DNA from: DAOUEH01 sp034430515
GTDB lineage: Bacteria; Chloroflexota; Dehalococcoidia; Dehalococcoidales; RBG-16-60-22
NCBI GenBank assembly: GCA_034430515.1
Contig: DAOUEP010000053.1
Coordinates: 1-29,196, forward strand
Length of the DNA stretch: 29,196 nucleotides
Direction of reading: 5' to 3'
This document shows, in pieces, positions 1-7,181 of this stretch. Under the pieces are notes generated by a model. That model did no database searches, was not told the DNA's origin, and saw nothing but the letters and a program-made list of their open reading frames with translations. A program made the translations under genes and the position numbers. How positions within the stretch are numbered: the first letter of the stretch is position 1; every line of letters begins with the position of its first letter.

Positions 1-381
1 TGGAAATCCCGTGGTATGGCGCACGACAGCAAGGTGCGGGAGTTCCTTTTGACTGACCGTGGAGTGGAGCTTGTTGACGTGTATGCGGGGCCATCCGGGA
101 TTCTTACCGGCACCGCCCGGATAGCCCAGCAAGAAAAAAACTACGTTGAGCAGGTCCGCCGAAAAAATGACCTGGAGAGGCAGGGGCGACAGTGCAAGCA
201 AAGGCGCGCTGTCCTGGAAGCCCAGATAGCCGCCCTGCACGCTGAGATCGAGGCCACCGATATTGAAATGGAACAGACCCAGCTGGAAGCCGAGCAGTAT
301 GAGGTGAATATGACTGAGATGAGCCGCAGTGAGGCGGAACAGCCAGGGAGGCGGCGTGGGCGCCAAAAAAAGAAGCCATAA
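1..381 (+). CDS. kaiC: KaiC-like RecA-fold ATPase, C-terminal part only
   Basis: The frame is open from base 1, so the gene begins outside the window and only its last 126 residues are seen. The run SRGMAHDSKVREFLLTD followed by GPSGILTGTARIAQ matches the end of the second ATPase domain of KaiC-family proteins, where SRG and REF segments close the RecA fold. After it comes about 75 residues rich in Glu, Gln, Arg and Lys with no Pro or Gly until close to the end, which should form a long helix or coiled coil. It ends in a basic tail (RRRGRQKKKP). Cyanobacterial KaiC has a short tail that binds KaiA; a helical tail is a different arrangement, and no KaiA is visible here. The ATP-binding motifs and autophosphorylation sites lie upstream and cannot be judged. 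The kaiB gene overlaps its last codons, so the two are probably translationally coupled. Base composition is lower in GC than beyond the tRNA at 2093. Confidence 0.8.
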   Translation, partial: WKSRGMAHDSKVREFLLTDRGVELVDVYAGPSGILTGTARIAQQEKNYVEQVRRKNDLERQGRQCKQRRAVLEAQIAALHAEIEATDIEMEQTQLEAEQYEVNMTEMSRSEAEQPGRRRGRQKKKP

Positions 382-697
382 GACTTGGAAGTTCACCCTT
401 TATGTTACTGGTGACACGGCGAGGTCTGATTCTGCCATCAGCAGCCTGGAGCAGATATGCAATTCATATCTCGGTAACGACTACGCTATTGAGGTAATAA
501 ACCTGCTTGAGCACCCCGAGCTGGCCCGTCAGCACCAGATTCTGGCAGTCCCCACCGCGATAAGGACATATCCTCTTCCGGAAAGGAGGGCCATCGGTGA
601 CCTGTCCCGCCCGGAGCTGGTGGTAGCCTTCCTGGAACTACCCACGCAACAGGCTCAAACGACGAGCCGTCCCGAGCGTCCGGTTTCTCCAGAATAA
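356..697 (+). CDS. kaiB: KaiB-like thioredoxin-fold clock protein
   Basis: Small single-domain protein of the KaiB family. FTLYVTGDTARSDSA is the first strand and turn of the fold. EVINLLEHPELARQHQILAVP followed by PLPERRAIGDLS covers the diagnostic KaiB region (consensus ID-LKNPQLA--D-ILATPTL and P-RRIIGDLS). In cyanobacteria KaiB refolds to bind the KaiC CI ring; here the partner is presumably the KaiC-like protein just upstream. Two GTG starts are possible, at 329 and 356. I chose 356 because AGGGAGG (345-351) lies a few bases upstream and the resulting N-terminus is short as in other KaiBs. The start lies inside the end of the kaiC frame. About 20 polar residues follow the KaiB core (QQAQTTSRPERPVSPE). 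Immediately after the stop another reading frame stays open for 200 bases, so a frameshifted longer tail cannot be excluded. Confidence 0.82.
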   Translation: MGAKKRSHKTWKFTLYVTGDTARSDSAISSLEQICNSYLGNDYAIEVINLLEHPELARQHQILAVPTAIRTYPLPERRAIGDLSRPELVVAFLELPTQQAQTTSRPERPVSPE

Positions 698-698
698 C

Positions 699-911
699 AA
701 TAAGGAAATCAGTGAAGCCAACAAGGATACCCGGAAAAGACTTAACGGCAGCACGGAGCTGAAGCGGTTGGAAGAGGAGCGCGAACGGCTTATTAATCAG
801 TTTCTGGCAGAGCCGGGCCAACTTACAGTTTCTCATTCAGACTGGAGTTGCACAGGGAGCCCTGGCGGCGGTAAGGAGGTAGTGAAAACACCATGGGCAT
901 CAAGACCGTAA
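699..911 (+). other. Open frame without a clear start between kaiB and the KaiB fusion
   Basis: About 195 bases separate kaiB from the next gene. One forward frame stays open through it and reads as a strongly charged, helix-like segment (EANKDTRKRLNG, then ELKRLEEERERLINQFLAEP), followed by non-descript sequence. There is no ATG and no ribosome-binding site ahead of it; TTG or CTG codons inside are the only candidate starts. It sits one frame away from kaiB, so it could be a tail lost by a frameshift in kaiB, a remnant of a deleted gene, or a chance open frame. Its end overlaps the ribosome-binding site of the following gene. Confidence 0.3.
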
Positions 912-1996
912 CCCGTAAGGAGCAAGAAGCACCCGCTCAAGGGCTAGACCTCAAGCTTTTCATCGCCGGCGGGAGACCTGAATCAGCGCGTGCCGTCGCG
1001 CGGCTTCAGGGGATGCTAAAGGATTATGATATACATACCAGCTCAATTCAGGTCGTCGATATTGAACAGTGTCCTCAAGTCGCCAAAGAAGCCCAGGTGG
1101 TAGGAGTTCCGGCGCTCGTCAAGGAACATCCGTTTCCCAGGAAATCCGTAATCGGCGACCTTGCAGACGCTACCGTTGTCCTCCGGGCGCTGGGCCTGCC
1201 GATTACAAAGAAACTTTATGCAGCCAGCGTGGCAGAGAGCCCGCAACAGCCTCAGATTCCTGGAGAGGCAGGGCGCGCGGAGTTGAAAACGGTGCGGGTC
1301 ATGATGCTTGATTTCAATCCGATTATCCGGGAGGGCCTGCAGGCTATTCTGGCTATGGATTACGGCATCGAGCTAATCCCGGATGCTGCGGATTCGGAGC
1401 AAGCTCTTCTACGGTTAAAAGAAGCATCTAACCAGGGGCATCCTGTCAATGTAGTGTTGACCGAGGCGCGGACCAGCACTGTGGATGGGATACAGGTGAT
1501 AAGGCTTATCAAGGAGCAATTCCCGGAGGTAGCTGTCCTGGTACTGACGCAGAACATTAACGATTCTGATGTAATTGACGCCATCCAAGCGGGGGCGGCG
1601 GGATACATCTTCCTCAAGGACATGGCGCCGGAAGAATTACTGCAAGGCATCCAGCGCGTGGTCGAGGGCGGCATACAGATAAAGCTGAAATTGCTGCACA
1701 CTGCCGTGGAAAACTTGATTCAAAACGGTCGGGAGACGGCGGGAAAGCGTATAGTTGAAGCCGCCCACCTCACACAAAGAGAAGCCGAAGTATTAAGTCT
1801 CCTGGGTAACGGAGAATCTAACCAGCCAATCGCCGAAACTCTGGGTATCACCCTGGATACTACCAAAAAACACGTGCGGAACGTCATCGACAAGCTGCAG
1901 GCACGCAGCCGTACCCATGCGGCTGTTATCGCGGCCCAGGCAGGCATCTTTCCTCCGGCAGAAGACATTCCTGAGGTCTTTCGTAAAACGGATTGA
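893..1996 (+). CDS. KaiB-like domain fused to degenerate response-regulator receiver and LuxR-type HTH
   Basis: A 367-residue, three-domain protein. Residues about 18-104 are KaiB-like (LKLFIAGGRPESARAV, VVDIEQCPQVAKEAQVVGVP, RKSVIGDLAD). Residues 132-258 are a NarL/FixJ-type receiver (VRVMMLDFNPIIREGLQAIL at the start, AAGYIFLKDMAPEELLQ near the end). Residues 293-351 are a LuxR/GerE helix-turn-helix (LTQREAEVLSLL, IAETLGITLDTTKKHV, KLQARSRTHAAV). In the receiver the switch Thr219 and Lys242 are kept. The phospho-acceptor Asp is Glu191 (VVLTEARTSTVDG) and one of the two N-terminal acidic residues is Phe141, so normal phosphorylation is unlikely. SasA in cyanobacteria also reads KaiC through an N-terminal KaiB-like domain, but it is a kinase. 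Here that domain is joined directly to a DNA-binding regulator. AAGGAGG lies at 873-879. The probable role is transcriptional output of the KaiC module; the target genes are unknown. Confidence 0.85.
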   Translation: MGIKTVTRKEQEAPAQGLDLKLFIAGGRPESARAVARLQGMLKDYDIHTSSIQVVDIEQCPQVAKEAQVVGVPALVKEHPFPRKSVIGDLADATVVLRALGLPITKKLYAASVAESPQQPQIPGEAGRAELKTVRVMMLDFNPIIREGLQAILAMDYGIELIPDAADSEQALLRLKEASNQGHPVNVVLTEARTSTVDGIQVIRLIKEQFPEVAVLVLTQNINDSDVIDAIQAGAAGYIFLKDMAPEELLQGIQRVVEGGIQIKLKLLHTAVENLIQNGRETAGKRIVEAAHLTQREAEVLSLLGNGESNQPIAETLGITLDTTKKHVRNVIDKLQARSRTHAAVIAAQAGIFPPAEDIPEVFRKTD

Positions 1997-2046
1997 GGTT
2001 AATCCTCAGACCGTAGTTTTAGAATATACGATACCTCTACCATTAG

Positions 2047-2078
2047 AAAAAAATAGAACTCCCACCAGGGAAGTTCTA
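2047..2078 (-). terminator. Rho-independent terminator of tRNA-fMet
   Basis: On the minus strand, 15 bases after the tRNA CCA end, a hairpin with arms TAGAACT and AGTTCTA plus an inner CCC/GGG is followed at once by seven T residues. On the plus strand no T-run follows, so it serves the minus-strand transcript. That transcript is the tRNA and possibly read-through from the methyltransferase array. Confidence 0.8.
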
Positions 2079-2092
2079 GATATTAACAGAAT

Positions 2093-2167
<75 letters not shown>

Positions 2168-2178
2168 ACGCAATTTTA

Positions 2179-2207
2179 AGTATACCGCTTAAGCTCCGGG
2201 GTGTCAA
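2179..2207 (-). promoter_or_regulatory. Sigma70-type promoter of tRNA-fMet
   Basis: On the minus strand, TTGACA (2202-2207) and TATACT (2179-2184) are separated by exactly 17 bases and lie about 12 bases before the tRNA 5' end. The -35 box overlaps the stop codon of the methyltransferase gene at 2204. The initiator tRNA can therefore be transcribed independently of the array upstream. Confidence 0.75.
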
Positions 2208-3055
2208 CCCTCGGCGGCCAGGCGCTTGCGGTGGTTTTCGATGTAGCGCCGCGCGAAGCGGTCGCGGCCCAGAATCAGGTCGGCGGCCAGGGCGGTGGGT
2301 TTTACCTTGGCGGCATCGACGATTAAGGCCGTGGCGCCCTGGGTGATGACCATGGCCAGCCAGGCGTTGTTAATCAGGGGGCGGTCGGGCATGCCGAAGG
2401 AGATATTGGAGGCGCCCATGGTCATGTTGACGCCCAGCTCCTCGCGGATGCGCCGGATGGCGTTGAGTACGTCCTGGCCGGACTTGGCCTCGGCGCCGAT
2501 GGCGAAGGTCAGTACGTCGATGACCACGTCCTCGCGGGCGACGCCGGCCTTCTCGGCGGCGGCGATGATTTTATGGGCGATGGCCACGCGGCGGTCGGCG
2601 TTCTTGGGGATGCCCTCGTCGTCCTGCACCAGCCCGACCACGGCCGCGCCGCACTCCTTGACCAGGGGCAGCACCCGCTTCAGCGAGTGGGTCTCGCCGC
2701 TGACCGAGTTGATAAGGGGCTTGCCCTTGTAGACCTTGAGGGCGGCCTCGATGGCGGCGGTGTTGGGGCTGTCGATGCAGACGGGGGCGTCGACGGCCTC
2801 CTGGATGACCTGCACCGCCCTGGGGAGCAGCTCCACGTCGTTGACGCCGGGGGCGTTGACGTTGCAGTCGATGATGTCCGCCCCGGCCTCTACCTGGGCG
2901 ATGGCCTCGCGGCGCACCATCTCCAGGTCGCCCGCCTTGAGGGCCTCGGTAAGTTTCTTGCGGCCGGTGGGGTTGATGCGCTCGCCGATGAGCACCGTGG
3001 GCCGGTCGATGGAGATGACGACCTCTTTCCTGTCGCTGGATACCTTGGTTTCCAT
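2204..3055 (-). CDS. Methyltetrahydrofolate:corrinoid methyltransferase (AcsE/MeTr-like, pterin-binding TIM barrel)
   Basis: A 283-residue protein of the pterin-binding (DHPS/MeTr) family. It moves a methyl group between a corrinoid protein and tetrahydrofolate in the cytoplasm. The N-terminal strand VLIGERINPTG (22-31) is characteristic. Residues expected to contact the pterin are present: Asp63 in DCNV, Asp95 and Asn98 in CIDSPN, Asp180 in VIDVLT, and Asn217 in GASNISFG, which matches the asparagine used to protonate the leaving pterin in characterised MeTr. The length is close to AcsE, and the activation and cobalamin domains of MetH are absent. GGAGGAG precedes the ATG by eight bases. It is the last gene of the array starting at 11955 and follows six UroD-fold methyltransferases. 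It most likely takes the methyl group from the shared corrinoid protein to make methyl-tetrahydrofolate for the Wood-Ljungdahl or one-carbon pathway. The direction is inferred. Confidence 0.85.
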   Translation of the reverse strand: METKVSSDRKEVVISIDRPTVLIGERINPTGRKKLTEALKAGDLEMVRREAIAQVEAGADIIDCNVNAPGVNDVELLPRAVQVIQEAVDAPVCIDSPNTAAIEAALKVYKGKPLINSVSGETHSLKRVLPLVKECGAAVVGLVQDDEGIPKNADRRVAIAHKIIAAAEKAGVAREDVVIDVLTFAIGAEAKSGQDVLNAIRRIREELGVNMTMGASNISFGMPDRPLINNAWLAMVITQGATALIVDAAKVKPTALAADLILGRDRFARRYIENHRKRLAAEG

Positions 3056-3079
3056 TGTTCTACTCCTCCAGGTTAATTA

Positions 3080-4408
3080 TCAGTATACTCCGTATTCTTG
3101 AGCGGCGGCCATGATGGCGCGCAGCACCTCCGGGTCGCCCTCGTTCATGCCGGCCGCCCCGCTGAGGATATAGCCCCCGCCGGGGGCGCAGGTCTCGATG
3201 AGACGCTTGCAGTAGTCCTTGACCTGGGCGGGCGTGCCGGTGTGCATCAGCGAGGCGGGGATATTGCCGGCGATGCAGGCGTGGTTGCCGAGGACTCGCT
3301 TGGCGCGGGCCATATCAATATCTTCAAAAAGCCAGATAACCGAGCCGCGTGGTAAATCTTTAATCACCTCCAGCCTGGCCCCGTAGCGCCCCTCGGCGAA
3401 GGGAAGCGGCACCAGGCCCGCCTCGATAAGCCCGAGGAGCACCTGGCGGAAGCTGGGCCAGTAGAACTCCTCGAACTGCCGGGGGGACATGAAGCCCTCG
3501 TCGCCCTTGTGCAGCGGCATAAAGCAGAAGGGGGAGCCGGAGACATCGGCCATGGCCACGGCGGAGCGGACGGCCAGGGGGGCGACCTTGGCCATCGCCT
3601 CGTGGAGCTTGTCCGGCTGGCGGTACATATCCATGACCGCCCCCTGCGTGCCGCGCAGCATGTCGGCAATCATGTCGTAGGGGGCGCCGCTCATGGCGCC
3701 GCCGCGCACTTCGGGTATGCCGGCGGCCAGGATGGCCCGGTTTATCGCGCCAATGGCCTGCTGCCACTTGCGAGTTTCTTTGCCGGCGACAATCATCGTG
3801 AGCAAGGCCGCCTCCACATCCGGCTCGCCCAGGGGCGCGTAGCTAGCGATGGGGATGCCCATCATGCCGCTGAAGGGGGCCAGCTTGCGGAACGGCTCGA
3901 AGGCCCCCGCCACCCGCGGCAGAAAGCAGCGCCACCAGAAATCGCCGGGGTTGCCCAGAAAGTCGTCGTACTCGTCGGCCTTCATATATTCCCGCTCGAC
4001 GAACTGGTAGATGGAGATATGCTCCGGCAGGCCGCGGCCGGGCCACTGGTGCAGGCGGTGGCCGGTCATCTCCAGCACCCTGGCGGGCAGGACGTGGCCG
4101 GGGCCGGTGAAGGAGTCCATCTCGAAGTCGGCGGCGAACTTGAGCCAGGCCTCGGCCAGCTTGTCGTAATCGTACATGACCGTCTTCAGGTCGTAGCCGG
4201 CGTAGTAAGCCGGGAAAAAGCCGGAGGGCAGCATCACCGGCACGCGGTCGCCCTCGGTAAGCGTAACGGCCTTAATAAACCTGTCCGCCCGCTCCTTATA
4301 GCGCTTTTCGGCCTCCGGGCTGGCGAACTCCACGTCCGGGGAAAGCCAGCGCCGGAAGCGCGCCTCGCGCTTTTCCTGCCAGGTTGTCGTCGGATTCGCC
4401 ACGGTCAT
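3080..4408 (-). CDS. UroD-fold corrinoid methyltransferase paralog 1 (MtaA/CmuA-related)
   Basis: 442 residues, COG0407-type uroporphyrinogen-decarboxylase fold. The N-terminal module (RFRRWLSPDVEF, YKERADRFIKA, GDRVPVMLPSG) and the central block (APYDMIADMLRGTQG, MDMYRQPDKLHEAM) are shared with five neighbours. True UroD makes coproporphyrinogen and is shorter (about 350 residues). The array context with corrinoid protein and MeTr points to substrate:corrinoid methyl transfer, for example demethylation of a methoxylated or methylated compound. The HxC zinc motif of MtaA is replaced by FAEG (Glu339). Cys378, Cys400 and Cys407 are candidate metal ligands. His376 forms an HAC only in this copy and is not shared. 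The C-terminus PGGGYILSGAAGMNEGDP is typical of the set. The ribosome-binding site is weak. It ends 24 bases before the MeTr gene. A 44-base stretch is identical to paralog 2. Confidence 0.82.
   Translation of the reverse strand: MTVANPTTTWQEKREARFRRWLSPDVEFASPEAEKRYKERADRFIKAVTLTEGDRVPVMLPSGFFPAYYAGYDLKTVMYDYDKLAEAWLKFAADFEMDSFTGPGHVLPARVLEMTGHRLHQWPGRGLPEHISIYQFVEREYMKADEYDDFLGNPGDFWWRCFLPRVAGAFEPFRKLAPFSGMMGIPIASYAPLGEPDVEAALLTMIVAGKETRKWQQAIGAINRAILAAGIPEVRGGAMSGAPYDMIADMLRGTQGAVMDMYRQPDKLHEAMAKVAPLAVRSAVAMADVSGSPFCFMPLHKGDEGFMSPRQFEEFYWPSFRQVLLGLIEAGLVPLPFAEGRYGARLEVIKDLPRGSVIWLFEDIDMARAKRVLGNHACIAGNIPASLMHTGTPAQVKDYCKRLIETCAPGGGYILSGAAGMNEGDPEVLRAIMAAAQEYGVY
3159..3202. repeat. 44-base identical block, copy in paralog 1
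   Basis: Identical base for base to 4527-4570. It encodes the C-terminal LIETCAPGGGYILSG segment in both genes, while flanking codons differ. This suggests recent duplication or gene conversion, or very strong codon conservation. Confidence 0.85.
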
Positions 4409-4444
4409 CGCGCCACCCTATTTATTATACTCTACCAAAATCGG

Positions 4445-5782
4445 CTACTTATAGACACCGTACTTCTTGACGGTGTCCATCATGGCGCGCAGGTTCTCCG
4501 GGCGGGCCATATCGAAGGTGGAGCCGCCGCTGAGGATATAGCCCCCGCCGGGGGCGCAGGTCTCGATGAGGCGCTTGCAGTAGGCCGTCATCTCGGCGGC
4601 GGTGCCGGTATAGGCGATGGAGACGGGCACGTTGCCGGCGATGCAGGACACCTTGCCTACCGTCTGCTTGGCGCGGGCCATGTTGGTCTGGTCAAACATC
4701 CAGACGACGCCGGAGCGGGGCATATCGGCGATGACCTCCAGCCGGCGGTTGTAGGCACCCTCGGCCACGGGGAAGGGTATCAGCCCCTCGTCAATCATGC
4801 CCAGGAGCAGCCGTTTGAAAGTAGGCCAGTAGAACTCCTCGAACTGCGCATCCGACATGAAGGTATCGTCGCCCTTGTGCAGCGGCATCATGACGACCGG
4901 GCAGCCGGCCCCGTCGGCCATGGCGATGGCGCCCGAGAGCAGCTGCGGCAGGACGAACTCCATGGCCTGGTGTATCTTGTCCGGCTGGCGGTACATGTCC
5001 ATGACGATGCCGTGGGTGCCGCGCAGGTTATCGGCGAAGACATCGAAAGGCGCCACGGCCAGGCCGCCGCGGAAGACCGGGAAACCCCGCGCGTTGGCCG
5101 CCCGGGTGGTGGCCGCGTCGGCCTCCATCATGCCCGGCAGGTAGCCGCTGGCCGCCTGGATAGCCTTAAAGACCGGCTGGAAACGGGGGTCGAGGCACAT
5201 GGCCATGAGCCGCTGGGGCAGCCCCTGGTACGACGAGAAGGTGGGCACGTCGGCAAAAGGCTCGAAGATGCCCATGGTGCGCGGCAGGTAGTAGCGCAAT
5301 TGAAAATCCAGGGGGTCTCGCAGGAAGAGGTCGTACTCGTCGGCCTTCATGTACTCGCCCTCGACGTACTGGTAGGAGTGGGAGTCGTCGGCCAGGCCGT
5401 GGCCGGGCCATTTCATCGTTTTCGCCTGGAGGATGTCGTTCACCGGCGCCTGGAAGAAGAGCGTGCCGTCGAAGGTGTCCGAATCGTACTCGTCAACAAA
5501 CTTGAGCCAGACCTTCTTCATCAGCTCGGGGTCGTACATCACCGCCTTAAGCGGTATGCCGGCGTTCTTGGCCGGGTACCAGCCCGTCGGCACGGCGCAG
5601 GGCACGCGGTCGGGTATTTCCATTTTGGAGGCTTTGGCCAGGCGCGTCGCCCGCGCCTTGTAGCCCGCCTCGGCCTCGGGGCTATCGAACTTGAGCCCCT
5701 CGGGGTTAATCCACTTTTCCAGGCGGCGCTCCCGCTTCTCCTGCCAGGTCAGCTCCGCCCAGTTATCCGGTCGGGTAAACAC
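4445..5782 (-). CDS. UroD-fold corrinoid methyltransferase paralog 2
   Basis: 445 residues with GTG start; GGGAGG lies upstream at suitable spacing. Same family and presumed reaction as paralog 1, but it forms a subgroup with paralog 5. Both read KMEIPDRVP where the others read EEPDRVP or similar, and both carry GLPQRLM/GLPQQLM followed by an MC-DP motif in the middle. The substrate-side block reads APFDVFADNLRGTHG and MDMYRQPDKIHQAM. The expected HxC zinc motif is VAEG (Glu341). Cys380 (SCIAGN), Cys402 and Cys409 match the cysteines kept in all six copies. The different N-terminal half, which in this fold forms much of the barrel mouth, suggests a different methyl donor from paralogs 1, 3, 4 and 6. 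Gaps to neighbours are 36 and 20 bases. Confidence 0.82.
   Translation of the reverse strand: MFTRPDNWAELTWQEKRERRLEKWINPEGLKFDSPEAEAGYKARATRLAKASKMEIPDRVPCAVPTGWYPAKNAGIPLKAVMYDPELMKKVWLKFVDEYDSDTFDGTLFFQAPVNDILQAKTMKWPGHGLADDSHSYQYVEGEYMKADEYDLFLRDPLDFQLRYYLPRTMGIFEPFADVPTFSSYQGLPQRLMAMCLDPRFQPVFKAIQAASGYLPGMMEADAATTRAANARGFPVFRGGLAVAPFDVFADNLRGTHGIVMDMYRQPDKIHQAMEFVLPQLLSGAIAMADGAGCPVVMMPLHKGDDTFMSDAQFEEFYWPTFKRLLLGMIDEGLIPFPVAEGAYNRRLEVIADMPRSGVVWMFDQTNMARAKQTVGKVSCIAGNVPVSIAYTGTAAEMTAYCKRLIETCAPGGGYILSGGSTFDMARPENLRAMMDTVKKYGVYK
4527..4570. repeat. 44-base identical block, copy in paralog 2
   Basis: Partner of the block at 3159-3202, in the same orientation and at the homologous position of the coding sequence, about 1.37 kb apart. 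It is a potential substrate for recombination between the two genes. Confidence 0.85.
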
Positions 5783-5802
5783 TTATGTAAAGCCTCCCTT
5801 TC

Positions 5803-7146
5803 TCACTTATAGACGCCGTACTCCCTGGCGGCGTCCATCATGGCGTGCAGGTTGGCCATATTGCCCTTATCGATGCTGGCGCCCCCGGCCAGGATATAGC
5901 CCCCGCCCGGCGCGCAGTCCTCGATGAGCTGGCGGCAGTTCTCCCTGACCTGCTCTACCGGGGCGGTCATCACCACCGAGCTGGGCACGTTGCCCACGAT
6001 GCAGCAGATGCCGCCCAGTACCTTTTTGGCCTGGGCCATGTCCGTCTGGTCAAAGTACCAGACCACGCCGCTGGGGGGCGTATCGGCAATCTGCTTGAGG
6101 CGGCGGGTGTACTTGCCCTCGGCGAAGGGCATCGGCACCAGCCCCTCTTCAATCATGGCCAGAAAGACCGCCCGCAGCGTCGGCCAGTAAAATTCGGCGA
6201 ACTGCGCATCCGACATAAAGGTATCGTCGCCCTTGTGTAGCGGCATCATGCAGATGGGCGAGGCCGTCATGGGGAAGTTCTTGATTTGCGCCTTGACCAG
6301 CTCCAGCTGGAAGGCCATGGCCTGGTGCAATTTCTGGGGCTGGCGGTACATGTCCATGACGATGCCCCGGGTGCCCCGCAGCATATCGGCGAAGGTATCG
6401 AAGGGGGCCCCGGCCATGATGCCGCCGCCGCCCAGGGAGGGATAGCCGCGCGCCAGCACGATGGTGGCGATTTCCCGGTTGGCGGTCTGGTGGCGGTCGT
6501 ACTCGTCCTTGAGGTCCAGCAGCGTCCGGAAGGTCTTCTGGATATCGGGGTCGGCCAGCGCGCCCACCCACATATCGGCAAACATGAAGCGGAGCGGCGG
6601 TAGCTTGCGGAACGACTCGAAGAGCCCCACCGTACGCGGCAGGGTGACGCGTAAATTATAGTCGGTGGGGTCCATCATGTAGGCGTCGTACTCGTCGGCC
6701 TTCATGTACTCGCCCTCAATCACCTGGTTCATGGCGGAGTCCTCGGGCAGGCCCAGGCCGGGCAGCACGGTAATCTTGCTGGCCATGGCCTCGGAAATCT
6801 TGCCGGAAGGCACGAACATCGGCCCGTTGAAGGTATCCATATCGCCGAAATCGTCCATGTACTTCAGCCAGGCCGCCTTGGCTCTGGCGTAATCGTACAT
6901 CACGGTGTGGAAGTTGATGCCGGCGTGGCGGGCCGGATAGTTGCCGTGCGGCAGCATCACCGGCACGCGGTCGGGCTCTTCGCATTTGATGGCCTTGATG
7001 AAGCGGGTAACGCGCTCTTTATAGAGCCGCTCCGCCTCGGGGCTGTCGAACTTCACGTCCGGGGGATTGAGCCAGCGCTGGAAGCGCGAGTCGCGCTTTT
7101 CCCGCCAGGTCATCTCCGCCCAGGGCTTGGTAGCGGTATCATTCAT
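5803..7146 (-). CDS. UroD-fold corrinoid methyltransferase paralog 3
   Basis: 447 residues. The frame is open further upstream into the end of paralog 4, but the ATG at 7146 is the start: it is preceded by AGGAGA, and the protein then begins MNDTATKPWAEMTWREKR like its relatives. Shared blocks are RFQRWLNPPDVKF, YKERVTRFIKA, EEPDRVPVMLP, APFDTFADMLRGTRG and MDMYRQPQKLHQAM. The metal region reads FAEG (Glu343) and ICCIVGN, with a doubled Cys381-Cys382, then Cys404 and Cys411. A small insertion (ANREIATIVLARGYPSLGGG) gives it a slightly longer middle than the others. The substrate is unknown; it is grouped with paralogs 1, 4 and 6 by its N-terminal module. It presumably feeds methyl groups to the same corrinoid protein. 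Confidence 0.82.
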   Translation of the reverse strand: MNDTATKPWAEMTWREKRDSRFQRWLNPPDVKFDSPEAERLYKERVTRFIKAIKCEEPDRVPVMLPHGNYPARHAGINFHTVMYDYARAKAAWLKYMDDFGDMDTFNGPMFVPSGKISEAMASKITVLPGLGLPEDSAMNQVIEGEYMKADEYDAYMMDPTDYNLRVTLPRTVGLFESFRKLPPLRFMFADMWVGALADPDIQKTFRTLLDLKDEYDRHQTANREIATIVLARGYPSLGGGGIMAGAPFDTFADMLRGTRGIVMDMYRQPQKLHQAMAFQLELVKAQIKNFPMTASPICMMPLHKGDDTFMSDAQFAEFYWPTLRAVFLAMIEEGLVPMPFAEGKYTRRLKQIADTPPSGVVWYFDQTDMAQAKKVLGGICCIVGNVPSSVVMTAPVEQVRENCRQLIEDCAPGGGYILAGGASIDKGNMANLHAMMDAAREYGVYK

Positions 7147-7181
7147 GTTAAAATTACTCTCCTTCGATTTGTAAAATAGAC

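Noticed and set aside
3509..5812. Very long plus-strand open frame opposite methyltransferase paralogs 1 and 2 (also at 8604-9911 and 10122-11297)
   Set aside because: It lies exactly antisense to strongly conserved genes, has low-complexity His/Gly/Ala/Val-rich content and no family resemblance. It is a shadow of GC-rich codon use.
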